This document shows positions 44,245 through 54,492 of a stretch of DNA of 64,000 bases, piece after piece. The notes under the pieces were generated by a model. The model ran no database searches, was not told where the DNA came from, and saw nothing but the letters and a program-made list of their open reading frames with translations. The DNA is from Curvibacter sp. CHRR-16. GTDB lineage: Bacteria; Pseudomonadota; Gammaproteobacteria; Burkholderiales; Burkholderiaceae_C. The first letter of the stretch is position 1; each line of letters opens with the position of its first letter. The stretch is from NCBI RefSeq assembly GCF_018474005.1, contig NZ_JAHCSH010000001.1:654680-718679 (forward strand). The letters are read 5' to 3'. Made by a program: the position numbers and the translations under genes.

Positions 44245-45524
44245 GGTTTCTCCAGTGTGATTTGCAGCACATCGATATCGCCCGCCACAAAGGCAGCTTC
44301 GCAGTAGACCAGGTAAAACTCCCACAGCCGTATGAAGGTGTCGTCAAACCCCAGTGCCCGCACAGCAGGCAGTTGCTGCATAAACCGCTCGCGCCAGCGG
44401 CGCAGGGTTTCGGCGTAGTCCAGACCAAAAGCCAATGTGCGCTGCACCCGCAGGCCGGCCGCTTGGGCTTGCTGTTGCAAAGCGCTGGGACTGGGCAGGC
44501 AGCCACCGGGGAATATGTATTGCTGGATGAAGTCCGTGCCCTGCAGGTAGCGATCAAACAAACCGTCAGCAATGACAATGCTTTGGATGCAGGCTTTGCC
44601 ACCGGGTTTGAGCAAACGCTGCAAGCTGCCAAAGTAGGTGGGCCAGTAGGCTTGCCCCACGGCTTCGATCATCTCGATAGAGCAAATGGCATCGAACGCT
44701 GGGTCGCTGATGTCGCGGTAGTCTTGCAAACGCAGGTCAGCTTGTTGGTTCGGGCCACAGGAAATGCCAGCGTTGTGCAGGCGTTGCTGCGCGTAGGCCA
44801 GTTGCTCGGTACTGAGCGTCACTCCCACCGCATGGGCTTGGTAATGCTCGGTGGCCGCTTGTGCCACAGCACCCCAGCCGCAGCCTATTTCCAGCAAGCG
44901 TTGGCCGGGGCGTAAGTCCAGCTCTTGCAGGGCGCGGTGTACCTTGGCGTTTTGGGCGCTGCTCAGGTCTTGGTGGTAGTTGCCAGCAAACCATGCGCTG
45001 GAGTAATTCATGCTCCCATCAAGCCACAGGCTGTAGAAGTCGTTGCCCAAGTCGTAATGGGTGTGGATGTTTTTGCGGCTGTTGGCTTTGCTGTTATGGC
45101 GCAGCAGGTGGCGCAGGCGGTACAGCAAACGCCCCCACCAGCGGCCATAAATGAGGCCATCGAGAATCTGTCGGTTGCGTGCCAATAAGGTGATGAGCGC
45201 GGCCAAATCGGGACTGCTCCAGTGGCCTGCCATATAGCCTTCGGCAAAACCAATGTCGCCGCTGCGCAATGTGGCCTGCAACACACTCCACTGCTGCAGG
45301 TGCAGCTTGGCGTGGATGGGGTTAGGGTCTGTTTCGCTGGCATGGGTTTGCCCGAAATGCAGCGTGTAGCCATGGGGCAGGGTCAATTCCAGTGTGCCAT
45401 GGCGCAAATGGCGCAGCAGGGGCAGCACCTTGCGGGCAATGGCTGGGGTGCGTGCGTCGTGCAGCCAATCTTGCGGGGCAGCGGCAGCAAGGGTTGTGTA
45501 GCTGGTGGGGCTGTGCGTGGTCAT
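44235..45524 (-). CDS. cfa: Cyclopropane-fatty-acid synthase-type methyltransferase
   Basis: About 429 residues from the ATG at 45524. The SAM-binding loop is LLEIGCGWGAVAQAA, preceded by HYDLGNDFYSLWLDGSMNYSSAWF and followed by GVTLSTEQLAYAQ, CSIEMIEAVGQAYWPTYF and YIFPGGCLPS; all are Cfa hallmarks. It methylates or cyclopropanates double bonds of unsaturated phospholipid acyl chains. Its ATG overlaps the DUF1365 stop by 4 bp. In related clusters similar enzymes make methylated fatty acids, so the exact product is open. Confidence 0.88.
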   Translation of the reverse strand: MTTHSPTSYTTLAAAAPQDWLHDARTPAIARKVLPLLRHLRHGTLELTLPHGYTLHFGQTHASETDPNPIHAKLHLQQWSVLQATLRSGDIGFAEGYMAGHWSSPDLAALITLLARNRQILDGLIYGRWWGRLLYRLRHLLRHNSKANSRKNIHTHYDLGNDFYSLWLDGSMNYSSAWFAGNYHQDLSSAQNAKVHRALQELDLRPGQRLLEIGCGWGAVAQAATEHYQAHAVGVTLSTEQLAYAQQRLHNAGISCGPNQQADLRLQDYRDISDPAFDAICSIEMIEAVGQAYWPTYFGSLQRLLKPGGKACIQSIVIADGLFDRYLQGTDFIQQYIFPGGCLPSPSALQQQAQAAGLRVQRTLAFGLDYAETLRRWRERFMQQLPAVRALGFDDTFIRLWEFYLVYCEAAFVAGDIDVLQITLEKPCP

Positions 45525-46384
45525 GGTCGTGCTGTGGTGGTACGAATGGAGGGGCTGGCAGGAGCGCCAGAGCTGTCGTTGTTGGGTGTTTGTGTGGGCA
45601 GCGAAAACCAGGGCACGCGCTTGATCCACAGCAGCAGGGCGTGCCAGTGGATGCGGGCGATCACGCCCCAGGTCATGAGGGGGTAGCGCCACAGCGCGCG
45701 GCGCAGGCTCTGGCGGGTAATGGGCTCTAGCACGCCGCTCAGGCTGGTGTAGATGAGGGCACCGTCATCGGGGGGGCTGCCTGTGCCGGGTGCATCGGCA
45801 TTGCTGCTGTCGTGGTAATCAATGCGCACCACGATGCGCTCTGCATGGTCATTACGGGTCTGTGTGCGCATGAAGCGAAAGCGGTAATGGCCCGTGACCT
45901 TGCAAAACGGCGAGACATGCAGTGCTTTGTCGGCACGGTATTCCTGCCCCATGCGGGGGTTTTCTATCAGGTAGCAGTGGCGCTGGCCAAAAGTGTTGTT
46001 GACCTCCACCACCACCGCGCGCAGATGGCCTGAGGGGGTGTGACAGTACCAAAAGCTCACTGGTTTGAAGGTGTAGCCCAGCACACGGGGGAAGCATTGC
46101 AGCCACACTTCGCCAGTGGCATCGACCACACCGTGTTGCTGTAGCAAAGCATCAAGCCAAGGCAGTACACCGCCCTGGCTGGCTGGTGTACCCAGTCCAT
46201 GGTCGCTGTCGTAAAAGCTCAGCCAGTCGCGCACATTGGGTCGCCATCGACCATGCGCACCAGCGGCCAGCGTGCGCATGGGCAGCAGCACAAAATAACT
46301 GGGGTAGGCAAACGCATGCCCAGTGGGGCGGGTGCGGCGATGGCGCACTTGGCCAAAAGCGATAAGGGGTTGGGCGGCTGGCAT
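45521..46384 (-). CDS. DUF1365 family protein
   Basis: 287 residues. FGQVRHRRTRPTGHAFAYPSYFVLLPM at the N-terminus and FPRVLGYTFKPVSFWYCHTPSGHLRAVVVEVNNTFGQRHCYLI are unmistakable for DUF1365. These proteins always accompany an FAD oxidoreductase and a Cfa-type enzyme and are likely to act on membrane lipids, but no reaction is established. It starts 15 bp after the FAD-protein stop and overlaps cfa. Confidence 0.87.
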   Translation of the reverse strand: MPAAQPLIAFGQVRHRRTRPTGHAFAYPSYFVLLPMRTLAAGAHGRWRPNVRDWLSFYDSDHGLGTPASQGGVLPWLDALLQQHGVVDATGEVWLQCFPRVLGYTFKPVSFWYCHTPSGHLRAVVVEVNNTFGQRHCYLIENPRMGQEYRADKALHVSPFCKVTGHYRFRFMRTQTRNDHAERIVVRIDYHDSSNADAPGTGSPPDDGALIYTSLSGVLEPITRQSLRRALWRYPLMTWGVIARIHWHALLLWIKRVPWFSLPTQTPNNDSSGAPASPSIRTTTARP

Positions 46385-46399
46385 GCTGTGACCCGGGGC

Positions 46400-47743
46400 T
46401 TAGGCTGCTAGCACAGTGGCTGCCGTGGTGGGTGGCGATGCCGCAGCATCGCGCAGCAATTGCTCAGCGGCTTGCTGGCCCGAGCGCAGGCCGTCTTCAT
46501 GGAATCCGTAGCCTGCCCATGCACCGCAGAAGTAGCGGTTTTGCACGCCTTGCAGCGTGGGCAGTTGCGCTTGTGCTTGTATAGCGGCCATGTCCAGCAC
46601 GGGGTGGGCATAGTCGTATTCGCCCAGCACATGTTCGTCCGCAATAGGCCGCAGGGGGTTTAGGCTGACGATAACGGGCGTTTGCCAAGGCAAGGGCTGT
46701 AGCTTGTTGATCCAATAGTGCAAACAAACAGGGGATGACGGTTCTGCGTCGGTATCCACACCCTGTGCGCGGCGTTCGTAGTTCCACGCAGCCCATGCTT
46801 TGGGCAAGGGGGGCATGGGGCTGGCATCGGTGTGCAGTACTGCCCGGTTGTTTTGGTAGCGGATGGCCCCTAGCAGGCGACGCTCAGACTCTGTGGGCGC
46901 GTCGAGCAGGGGCAAGGCTTGGTCGCTATGCGTGGCGATGATGACTTTGTCAAACCATGCCGTGCCGTGCGCGGTGTGCAGAGACACCCCATCGGCTTGG
47001 CTGCGAATGCTTTGCACCGGTGTGCGCAGGTGCTTGTGGTCTACGCGCTCTGTAATGCGCTGTACATACTGGCGCGAGCCACCTTGCACGGTGTACCACT
47101 GCGGGCGGTTGGCAATTTGCAGCAGCCCATGGTTGTGGCAGAAGTGAACCATGGTGGCAACTGGGAATTGCAGCATTTGTTGTGTAGGGCAACTCCAAAT
47201 ACAGGCCAACATGGGCAGCAGGTAACCGTGGCAAAAAGCCTCGCCAAAGTTGTGCTGGCGCAAAAAATCACCCAAAGGCTGTGCCATGTCGGCTGCCTGT
47301 GTGGTGGCCATGTGGGTGGTCAGGCGGTTAAAGCGCAGCAAGTCGCTCAGCATGCCCCAAAAGGCTGGGCTCAGCAGGTTGCGCCGCTGGGCAAACACGG
47401 TGTCGAGGTTGTTGCCACTCCACACAAGTTCGCGCCCTTGCAGACTCGATTGCACGGAAAACGACATATCAGACGCTGCCTTGGCCACGCTCAATTCGTC
47501 CAACAAGGCCAAGAAACGCGGGTAGGTGCGTTCGTTGCAGACCAAAAAAGCCGTGTCCACGCCGTGCGTGATGCGCTCCATGGCGTGGGGAGCGGTACCG
47601 CCACGCGGCAGGGTGATATCGACCGTATGGGCGTGGCCACCAAAGTAGTCACCTGCCTCAAACAGGCTGACCTCCACCTTGCCTTGCAGCGCATGGGCAG
47701 CACCCAAGCCTGCAACGCCTGATCCGATGATGGCTACGCGCAT
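46400..47743 (-). CDS. FAD/NAD(P)-binding oxidoreductase of the Cfa/DUF1365 cluster
   Basis: 447 residues from the ATG at 47743, which has AAGGAG 7 bases upstream. The N-terminal Rossmann loop is VAIIGSGVAGLGAAHAL, followed by SLFEAGDYFGGHAHTVDI, as in the flavin-dependent amine oxidase/desaturase group. KVIIATHSDQALPLLD and FCGAWAGYGFHEDGLRSGQQAAE complete the FAD site. It is first of the operon FAD protein - DUF1365 - cfa - SDR - NTF2-like and diverges from a TetR gene. Likely a fatty-acyl desaturase or oxidase. Confidence 0.85.
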   Translation of the reverse strand: MRVAIIGSGVAGLGAAHALQGKVEVSLFEAGDYFGGHAHTVDITLPRGGTAPHAMERITHGVDTAFLVCNERTYPRFLALLDELSVAKAASDMSFSVQSSLQGRELVWSGNNLDTVFAQRRNLLSPAFWGMLSDLLRFNRLTTHMATTQAADMAQPLGDFLRQHNFGEAFCHGYLLPMLACIWSCPTQQMLQFPVATMVHFCHNHGLLQIANRPQWYTVQGGSRQYVQRITERVDHKHLRTPVQSIRSQADGVSLHTAHGTAWFDKVIIATHSDQALPLLDAPTESERRLLGAIRYQNNRAVLHTDASPMPPLPKAWAAWNYERRAQGVDTDAEPSSPVCLHYWINKLQPLPWQTPVIVSLNPLRPIADEHVLGEYDYAHPVLDMAAIQAQAQLPTLQGVQNRYFCGAWAGYGFHEDGLRSGQQAAEQLLRDAAASPPTTAATVLAA

Positions 47744-47792
47744 GACGTTCTCCTTGAGGGTTCTTTTTGTGACTGTTTGGTATTTAAATTGA

Positions 47793-47802
47793 ACTGTACA
47801 GT
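47793..47802. promoter_or_regulatory. Palindromic operator candidate between the FAD-protein and tetR genes
   Basis: ACTGTACAGT is a perfect 10-bp palindrome in the 103-bp divergent intergenic region. The neighbouring TetR protein is the natural candidate to bind it and control both directions. Confidence 0.5.
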
Positions 47803-47846
47803 AATTTTTTGATCGATAAAACTCTTTTTTGACTGAGGTGATTAAA

Positions 47847-48497
47847 ATGGCCACCATGGCCAGTACCACCTCTACCCGCAAATCCGCTCTCCCATCTGCC
47901 AAACCGAGCTTCAAAGAGCAAATGCTCCAAGCGCGGGCCGAGGCCATCATCCAAAGCGTGAACCGCCTGCTGGCGGAAAAAGGTTTTGAAGCCATGACGG
48001 TGGACGAAGTGGCTGCCGATGTGGGAATAGCCAAAGCCAGCTTGTACAAGCATTTCCCCAGCAAAGAAGATTTGGCCGCCGCCGCTATGGCATCGGCGAT
48101 GCAGTCGGCTTTGGTGTTTTTGGACAGCATCGCCCAAGAGGATGCGCCGCTGGACAAGCTGCGCGCTGTGGTGCGTTGGACCATGCAACGCAAGTTGGCT
48201 GGGCAAATGCCTTCTTTGCCTAGCCAAAATTCCAGCCTGCGCACCGCTTTGATGGCACACAAGGACTACATGGATGGACTCATGCGCGTGAGCGACAAGC
48301 TGGGTGGCTGGATAGAGCAGGCCCAAGCACAGGGAGCGCTCAACGCCAAACTGCCTGCCATCGCCATTCTTTACACCCTTTATGCGCGTGCCTGTGACCC
48401 GGTGCTGGAGTTCTTGCAGATGACAGCACTGTATGACGAGTCCGCCATCATCGATTTGGTGATGAGTACCTGCTTTGAAGGTTTGTGCAGCCGCTAA
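47847..48497 (+). CDS. TetR-family regulator
   Basis: About 216 residues from the ATG at 47847; GAGG lies about 10 bases upstream. After a Ser/Thr/Lys-rich head, residues 20-75 are a TetR helix-turn-helix (IIQSVNRLLAEKGFEAMTVDEVAADVGIAKASLYKHFPSKEDL). The C-terminal ligand domain has no recognised signature. It diverges from the fatty-acid-modification operon, where other bacteria have a sigma-E/ChrR pair, and so is its likely regulator. Confidence 0.87.
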   Translation: MATMASTTSTRKSALPSAKPSFKEQMLQARAEAIIQSVNRLLAEKGFEAMTVDEVAADVGIAKASLYKHFPSKEDLAAAAMASAMQSALVFLDSIAQEDAPLDKLRAVVRWTMQRKLAGQMPSLPSQNSSLRTALMAHKDYMDGLMRVSDKLGGWIEQAQAQGALNAKLPAIAILYTLYARACDPVLEFLQMTALYDESAIIDLVMSTCFEGLCSR

Positions 48498-48672
48498 ATT
48501 CGATACCAACAGATTTCAAGTGTTAAGCCGATAATGACCTCATTTTTGCGGGTTTGTTGAGTTTTTAATAAATGATTAATTTGTGATAATTTGAAAGTGA
48601 ACTTTTCGAAATAGTGTTCATCGAACTGTCACATGCGGGACGCGTGGTGCGTCTCAATCAACAAGGCATTGA

Positions 48673-49770
48673 ATGCAAATCACATTGGTCGTACGGCGTT
48701 TTGGCCCCGTGGGGGGAATGGAGTCGTATGTGTTTCAGTTGGCGCAAACCCTGCAGCAACGTGGGCACGCCATCACCGTGCTGTGCGAGCAAATTTGCAG
48801 CGCCGTACCCGTTGGCATCACCGCCCACGCCTTGGGTGCGCAGCGTCCGCGCCCACGCTGGCTGGCTTTGTGGCGGTTTGGCCAGCGTGTGGAGCGCTGG
48901 CTGCGTGATCATCCCGAGCCCGGTCGCATCGTGCACAGCCATGAGCGTTTAGGTTGCCACCATGTCACCACTTGGCATGGTTCTGTTTTTGCCACTGTGT
49001 TCGATAAACCTTGGTGGTATCGATGGTCATTGCGTGTGTGGATGCATTTGTACCTAGAGCAGCGTGAACTGCGGGTAGCCCGCCAAGTGGTTCCGGTGTC
49101 GTACGTTACGGCGCAGCAGATAGCAGATTGGTATCCCTCGTTACTTATGCGTTTGACCACGCCGGTGCTGCCTGCTGTGCAGTCTCCTGCGCAGCGTCCT
49201 GAGCGGCTTGTGCCAGAAGACGGTGGCGTGATTGGCTTTGTGGGTAGAGAGTGGCAACGCAAAGGCTTGCAAAATGCGGTGACCATTGTGCAGGCCCTGC
49301 GCCAGCAAAGACCCCGGTTGCAGTTGTGTGTCGTCGGTGTACCGGCCCATGAAGTGGCCACTGTGCTGGCACCCTTGGAGGGCTGCGTGCAGTGCATCCC
49401 TTGGGGTGAGAAAGTGCCTTATGAACAGTTTGATGTGCTGTTGCACCCTGCCCAAAGCGAACCCTTTGGCATGGTAGTTACCGAGGCCATGGCGGCTGGT
49501 GTGCCGGTGGTTGTATCAAATGCCTGTGGGGCAGCCCAAGAAGTAAAAGCCGCTTCGGGTACTGTGCTGGACTTGCGCCAACCCGTGAGTGAATGGGCCT
49601 CAGCCGTGGAGTTACAACTGCTGCGTACCAAGCCTGTACCACCGTATGTGCGCAGTTGGGAGCAAGTTGCGTTGGAGTATGAAACCCTGTACCAACAGAT
49701 GACGGACTGCCGCGCCCAGTCCCACGAGGGCAGTGGGTTTGCGTTGACGAATTTTCCGCTGACGCGCTGA
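48673..49770 (+). CDS. Family 4 glycosyltransferase
   Basis: 365 residues. RRFGPVGGMESYVFQLAQTL is the acceptor-domain glycine loop; IGFVGREWQRKGLQNAV and HPAQSEPFGMVVTEAMAAGVPVVVS are donor-domain motifs with the EX7E-type acidic pair. It is a retaining GT-B enzyme, probably for lipopolysaccharide core or related surface glycans. It is a single gene, preceded by 175 bp with no gene and convergent with the HerA gene (2-bp gap). Confidence 0.83.
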   Translation: MQITLVVRRFGPVGGMESYVFQLAQTLQQRGHAITVLCEQICSAVPVGITAHALGAQRPRPRWLALWRFGQRVERWLRDHPEPGRIVHSHERLGCHHVTTWHGSVFATVFDKPWWYRWSLRVWMHLYLEQRELRVARQVVPVSYVTAQQIADWYPSLLMRLTTPVLPAVQSPAQRPERLVPEDGGVIGFVGREWQRKGLQNAVTIVQALRQQRPRLQLCVVGVPAHEVATVLAPLEGCVQCIPWGEKVPYEQFDVLLHPAQSEPFGMVVTEAMAAGVPVVVSNACGAAQEVKAASGTVLDLRQPVSEWASAVELQLLRTKPVPPYVRSWEQVALEYETLYQQMTDCRAQSHEGSGFALTNFPLTR

Positions 49771-49772
49771 AT

Positions 49773-51335
49773 TCAGCGCCTGCCGCCGCCGAGCAAACTG
49801 CCCAGAACCCCGCGAATAATTTGCTTGCCCACTTCGCGGCCAATTTGGCTGGCCGCGCTTTTGATGAGCTGTTCACCCACGCTGGCGCGGCTGCGGCGCG
49901 TGCCGCCCAGCAGCATGTCGCCCACGCTGTCCAGTAGCCCACGTTCGGCTTGTGGGGGGGAGCTGTTGGGGCTGCTAGCGGGATTTCCAGAGGGGGTGTT
50001 GCGCACGCCGCTGCCGGGCGCATTGCTGGCACTTTGTGCTGCACGGCCTTTGAGGGCTTCGTAGGCCGACTCACGATCCACGGTTTGTTCGTACACGCCT
50101 GCCACGAGCGACTGCTCGCGCAGCGTTTGTCGCTGTGTCGGGGTGATGGGGCCTATGTGGCTGCCCGGTGGGCAGATGTACACGCGCTCGGTCACGCTGG
50201 GGCGGCCTTGTTCGTCGAGCAGGCTGACCAGTGCTTCGCCCACCGCCAGCTCGGTAATGGCCGTGGCGATGTCCAAGCCCGGATTGGCGCGCATGGTGTC
50301 GGCAGCGCTTTTCACGGCCTTTTGGTCGCGCGGGGTGAAGGCGCGCAGCGTGTGCTGCACGCGGTTGCCCAGCTGGGCCAGCACACTGTCCGGAATGTCC
50401 AGTGGGTTTTGCGTCACGAAGAACACCCCCACGCCCTTGGAGCGCACCAGCCGCACCACCAGTTCGATACGCTCGACCAGCGCTGCGGGTGCGTCTTTGA
50501 ATAGCAGGTGTGCCTCGTCAAAGAAGAACACCAGCTTGGGTTTGTCCAGATCGCCCACTTCGGGCAGGGCTTCAAACATTTCGCTGAGCATCCACAGCAA
50601 AAAGGTGGCGTACAAGCGGGGTGATTGCAGCAATTGATCGGCCGCCAAGATGTTGACGACGCCTTGGCCGTCCATGGTTTGCATGAAGTCGGCAATGTTG
50701 AGCATGGGTTCGCCAAAGAACTGGCTGCCGCCTTGTTCCTCGATCTGCAGCAGGCCGCGCTGGATGGCACCTATGCTGGCAGCGCTGATGTTGCCGTACT
50801 CGGTGGTGTAGCTGCTGGCGTGCTCGCCTACGTGCTGGCACATGGCACGCAGGTCTTTCATGTCCAGCAGCATCAGTCCGTCGTCATCGGCAATCTTGAA
50901 GACTAGCTGCAGCACGCCAGCTTGCGTGTCGTTGAGCCCGAGCATGCGCGCCAGCAGCAGCGGGCCCATATCGCTCACGGTGGCGCGTACGGGGTGGCCA
51001 TCGCGGCCGAGTACGTCCCACAGGGTGCTGGGGTTTGCTATAGATTTAGGAGCATCTATAGCACGCTGGGTAAGCATTGCAGCCAGTTTTTCCGATATTT
51101 TTCCGGCTTGCGATATGCCGGTCAGGTCACCTTTGACATCGGCCATGAAGACGGGTACGCCCAACTGGGAAAAACCTTCGGCCAGGCTTTGCAGGGTGAT
51201 GGTTTTGCCCGTGCCCGTGGCACCGGTGATGAGGCCATGGCGGTTGGCTTTGTCCGCCCGCAGCACGCAGCGCACAGAGCTAGTCCCTGTGCCGTGTTGT
51301 CCAATCAAGATACCGTTGTCGTCTAAAAATGCCAT
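49773..51335 (-). CDS. HerA/DUF853-type ATPase
   Basis: About 520 residues from the ATG at 51335. Walker A is [12 protein letters not shown], Walker [13 protein letters not shown], and [30 protein letters not shown] is a conserved DUF853 segment. The last 80 residues are low-complexity ([13 protein letters not shown]) and then basic with GGGRR at the end. A related E. coli protein is YjgR. HerA-like ATPases translocate DNA, but the YjgR group has no settled role. A hairpin repeat (51037-51062) is embedded in the coding sequence. Confidence 0.84.
   Translation of the reverse strand: MAFLDDNGILIGQHGTGTSSVRCVLRADKANRHGLITGATGTGKTITLQSLAEGFSQLGVPVFMADVKGDLTGISQAGKISEKLAAMLTQRAIDAPKSIANPSTLWDVLGRDGHPVRATVSDMGPLLLARMLGLNDTQAGVLQLVFKIADDDGLMLLDMKDLRAMCQHVGEHASSYTTEYGNISAASIGAIQRGLLQIEEQGGSQFFGEPMLNIADFMQTMDGQGVVNILAADQLLQSPRLYATFLLWMLSEMFEALPEVGDLDKPKLVFFFDEAHLLFKDAPAALVERIELVVRLVRSKGVGVFFVTQNPLDIPDSVLAQLGNRVQHTLRAFTPRDQKAVKSAADTMRANPGLDIATAITELAVGEALVSLLDEQGRPSVTERVYICPPGSHIGPITPTQRQTLREQSLVAGVYEQTVDRESAYEALKGRAAQSASNAPGSGVRNTPSGNPASSPNSSPPQAERGLLDSVGDMLLGGTRRSRASVGEQLIKSAASQIGREVGKQIIRGVLGSLLGGGRR
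51037..51062. repeat. GCTA...TAGC hairpin repeat, copy in the HerA-type gene
   Basis: GCTATAGAT and ATCTATAGC form a perfect 9-bp inverted repeat with an 8-bp loop, read in frame in the ATPase gene (residues [10 protein letters not shown]). Similar to the copies at 25152 and 54865. Confidence 0.4.
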
Positions 51336-51486
51336 GGTGTGTTCGCTGTTGCTGGGGTTGCTGCGTTTCAGTGATCGGGTAAAGGTTTGGGGGAGGGTGG
51401 GGCAAAAGTACAATCGCACCCTTACGCCCCCGCATCGTTGGGCAATTATTCAACGATTCAAGCAACGCACAAGCAAGAGGATTCTC

Positions 51487-52206
51487 GTGGCAGGACATAG
51501 TAAATGGGCCAATATCCAGCACCGTAAAGGTCGTCAAGACGAAAAACGCGGCAAGATCTGGACACGCATCGTGCGTGAAATCACTGTGGCAGCTCGTCAA
51601 GGTGGGGGCGATCCCGCCATGAACCCCCGCCTGCGTTTGGCTATGGAAAAAGCCAAAGCAGCCAACATGCCCGCTGACCGTGTGAAGTACAACGTCGATA
51701 AGGCTACCGGTTCGCTGGACGGTATCAACTACGAGGAAATCCGCTACGAGGGTTATGGCATTGGTGGCGCAGCCATCATCGTGGACACCATGACCGACAA
51801 CCGCGTGCGCACCGTGGCTGAGGTGCGCCATGCGTTCAGCAAACACGGCGGCAACATGGGTACCGAAGGCTCCGTGGCCTTCCAGTTCAAGCATGTGGGA
51901 CAGTTGATTTTTGCCCCTGGCACCAGCGAGGACAAGGTGATGGAAGTGGCCCTAGAAGCAGGCGCAGAAGATGTGATCACCGATGACGAGGGTGCCATCG
52001 AGGTGCTGACCAGCCCTGCCGACTACCAAGCCGTGAAAGACGCACTAGAGGCCGCAGGTCTGATACCGGAAATGGCCGAAGTAACCATGCGGGCGGAAAA
52101 CACCATCGAACTGAGCGGTGACGACGCCGCCAAGATGCAAAAACTGTTGGACGTGCTGGAAGATTTGGACGACGTGCAAGAGGTCTACCACAACGCTGCA
52201 CTGTAA
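51487..52206 (+). CDS. yebC: YebC/PmpR family protein
   Basis: 239 residues from a GTG at 51487 with AAGAGG upstream; an unrelated open frame extends much further upstream and is not used. [21 protein letters not shown] is the family start, then [15 protein letters not shown] and [20 protein letters not shown]. YebC proteins were called regulators, and members of the family relieve ribosome stalling at proline stretches. It is first in the block yebC-purD-hemF-nadD-rsfS-rlmH-maf-rng. Confidence 0.93.
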   Translation: MAGHSKWANIQHRKGRQDEKRGKIWTRIVREITVAARQGGGDPAMNPRLRLAMEKAKAANMPADRVKYNVDKATGSLDGINYEEIRYEGYGIGGAAIIVDTMTDNRVRTVAEVRHAFSKHGGNMGTEGSVAFQFKHVGQLIFAPGTSEDKVMEVALEAGAEDVITDDEGAIEVLTSPADYQAVKDALEAAGLIPEMAEVTMRAENTIELSGDDAAKMQKLLDVLEDLDDVQEVYHNAAL

Positions 52207-52214
52207 GGATGAGC

Positions 52215-53510
52215 ATGAAAGTATTGGTTATAGGCGGCGGTGGCCGCGAACACGCACTGGCTTGGAAGCTGGCCCAGTCTCCCAAAGTCAGCAAGGTGTA
52301 TGTGGCCCCCGGTAATGGCGGCACCGCGCTGGACAAGCGTTTGGAGAACCTGCCCATCACCGACATCGTGACCTTGCGCGAGTGGGCTCAGGCCAACGAC
52401 GTGGTGCTCACACTGGTTGGCCCTGAGGTACCGCTGGCTGCTGGGGTGGTGGATGAGTTCCGCGCCCACGGTTTGCGCATCTTTGGCCCCACCAAGGCCG
52501 CCGCCCAATTGGAGAGCTCCAAGGCGTTTTCCAAAGCCTTTATGCAGCGCCACGGCATTCCTACCGCGCAGTACCAAACCTTTTCTGACCCTGTGCAAGC
52601 CCACGCTTATGTGGATCAGATGGGGGCTCCCATTGTCATCAAGGCCGACGGTTTGGCCGCTGGCAAGGGCGTGGTCGTGGCCATGACCTTGGCCGAAGCG
52701 CACGAGGCAGTGGACTTCATGCTGGTGGACAACACCTTGGGCGTGCAGCACAACGCCGATGGCGCGCGCGTGGTGATCGAAGAATTTTTGCAAGGCGAAG
52801 AAGCCAGCTTCATCGTCATGGTCGATGGCAAGAACGTGCTGGCGCTGGCCACCAGCCAAGACCACAAGCGACTGCAAGACGCCGACCAAGGCCCCAACAC
52901 GGGCGGCATGGGCGCTTACTCGCCCGCGCCTGTGGTGACGCCCGATGTGCACGCCCGTGCCATGCGCGAGGTGATTCTGCCCACCGTGCGCGGTATGGAG
53001 CAAGACGGCATTCCGTTCAGCGGTTTCTTGTACGCAGGCTTGATGATCGACGCCAACGGCCACCCCAAGACGCTGGAGTTCAACTGCCGCATGGGTGACC
53101 CAGAAACCCAGCCCATCATGATGCGTTTGAAGAGCGATTTCTTTGATGTGCTGATGGCCGCCACCGAACCCGGCTTGCACGGCAAGCTCGACACCGTGGA
53201 GCTGGAGTGGGATCGCCGCACCGCGCTGGGCGTGGTGATGGCGGCACATGGTTATCCGCTCAACCCCCGCAAGGGCGATGGGGTCACCGGTTTGCCTACC
53301 CAAGAAATGGACGATGCTGCGGTGTTCCACGCCGGGACTACCCAAGTAGATGGGCAGATCCGCACCAGCGGCGGCCGTGTGCTGTGCGTGACAGCTCTGG
53401 CCGACAACGTGCGCCAAGCCCAGCAGCGTGCTTACGAAGTGGTGCACAGCATCCGTTTTGACGGTATGCAGTACCGCTCGGACATTGGCCACCGTGCTGT
53501 GAAAGCTTAA
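52215..53510 (+). CDS. purD: Phosphoribosylamine-glycine ligase
   Basis: About 431 residues; [21 protein letters not shown] is the standard start, and AAGGA lies 5 bases before this ATG (52215) rather than the one at 52209. [18 protein letters not shown] and an ATP-grasp core ([29 protein letters not shown]) follow. It forms GAR from phosphoribosylamine and glycine in purine synthesis. hemF starts 17 bp later. Confidence 0.95.
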   Translation: MKVLVIGGGGREHALAWKLAQSPKVSKVYVAPGNGGTALDKRLENLPITDIVTLREWAQANDVVLTLVGPEVPLAAGVVDEFRAHGLRIFGPTKAAAQLESSKAFSKAFMQRHGIPTAQYQTFSDPVQAHAYVDQMGAPIVIKADGLAAGKGVVVAMTLAEAHEAVDFMLVDNTLGVQHNADGARVVIEEFLQGEEASFIVMVDGKNVLALATSQDHKRLQDADQGPNTGGMGAYSPAPVVTPDVHARAMREVILPTVRGMEQDGIPFSGFLYAGLMIDANGHPKTLEFNCRMGDPETQPIMMRLKSDFFDVLMAATEPGLHGKLDTVELEWDRRTALGVVMAAHGYPLNPRKGDGVTGLPTQEMDDAAVFHAGTTQVDGQIRTSGGRVLCVTALADNVRQAQQRAYEVVHSIRFDGMQYRSDIGHRAVKA

Positions 53511-53527
53511 GTCTGACCTTCCCGCAC

Positions 53528-54478
53528 ATGACGAGTAGTAGCCCTGCATCCAGCCGTAGCGCAGTTGTTCGCAGCTACCTGCTGGACCTGCAGCACCGCA
53601 TCACCAGTGCCATTGCGGCACTCGATGGTGGAGCGGCATTTGCCGTAGACAACTGGCGCAAAGAGCAGGGCGAGTCTCTGCAAGGTGATGGCTGCACGCA
53701 GATTCTGGAAGATGGGGCGGTTTTTGAGCGCGCGGGCTGCGGCTTTTCGCATGTGCGCGGCCCCAAGCTGCCGCCCAGTGCCACCCAACACCGGCCAGAA
53801 CTGGCTGGAGCCCCCTTTGAGGCCATGGGCGTGTCGCTGGTGTTTCATCCGCGCAACCCCTACGTGCCCACGGTGCACATGAATGTGCGCATGATCTGCG
53901 CCTTGCCCACTGTCGGTGAGAAGGCGGGCCATGAAGTGTGCTGGTTTGGTGGTGGCATGGATTTGACGCCGTACTACGGCTATGCCCAAGACGCACAACA
54001 CTTGCACCAAACCTGCAAAGACGCGCTGGAGCCTTTCGGGGCCGACTTGTACCCGCGCTTTAAGCGCTGGTGCGATGAGTATTTCTTCTTGAAACACCGC
54101 AACGAACCACGGGGTGTCGGTGGCGTGTTTTTTGACGACTTTTCTGAGCTGGGTTTTGAGCGCAGCTTGGCCATGATGCAAGCCGTGGGCAATGCCTTTT
54201 TGCCCGCCTACCTGCCCATCGTGCAGCGCCGCATGCAGCAGGCCTATGGCGAGCGCGAACGCCAGTTCCAGCTCTACCGCCGTGGTCGTTATGTCGAATT
54301 CAACTTAGTCTGGGACAGGGGCACGCACTTTGGCCTGCAGTCGGGCGGGCGCACAGAGTCGATACTGCTCTCCATGCCACCGATGGCCAGTTGGGCTTAC
54401 CAACGCGAGTGGGAAGCGGGTAGTCCCGAAGCGACTCTGGTGAGCGACTTTCTGATGCCACCCAAGGATTGGGTTTGA
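53528..54478 (+). CDS. hemF: Oxygen-dependent coproporphyrinogen III oxidase
   Basis: 316 residues. [60 protein letters not shown] and [33 protein letters not shown] are strongly conserved HemF motifs. It makes protoporphyrinogen IX using O2, so aerobic haem synthesis is expected. The stop is 14 bp before the nadD ATG. Confidence 0.95.
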   Translation: MTSSSPASSRSAVVRSYLLDLQHRITSAIAALDGGAAFAVDNWRKEQGESLQGDGCTQILEDGAVFERAGCGFSHVRGPKLPPSATQHRPELAGAPFEAMGVSLVFHPRNPYVPTVHMNVRMICALPTVGEKAGHEVCWFGGGMDLTPYYGYAQDAQHLHQTCKDALEPFGADLYPRFKRWCDEYFFLKHRNEPRGVGGVFFDDFSELGFERSLAMMQAVGNAFLPAYLPIVQRRMQQAYGERERQFQLYRRGRYVEFNLVWDRGTHFGLQSGGRTESILLSMPPMASWAYQREWEAGSPEATLVSDFLMPPKDWV

Positions 54479-54492
54479 AGCAGGACGCACAC

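Noticed and set aside
47744..48262. N-terminal extension of the FAD oxidoreductase gene
   Set aside because: It is antisense to the TetR gene; MRVAIIGSG at 47743 has an AAGGAG site and is the standard Rossmann start.
50842..51486. Long open frame upstream of yebC on the plus strand
   Set aside because: It is antisense to the HerA-type ATPase gene and has no protein-like content; YebC has a normal GTG start at 51487 with a ribosome site.
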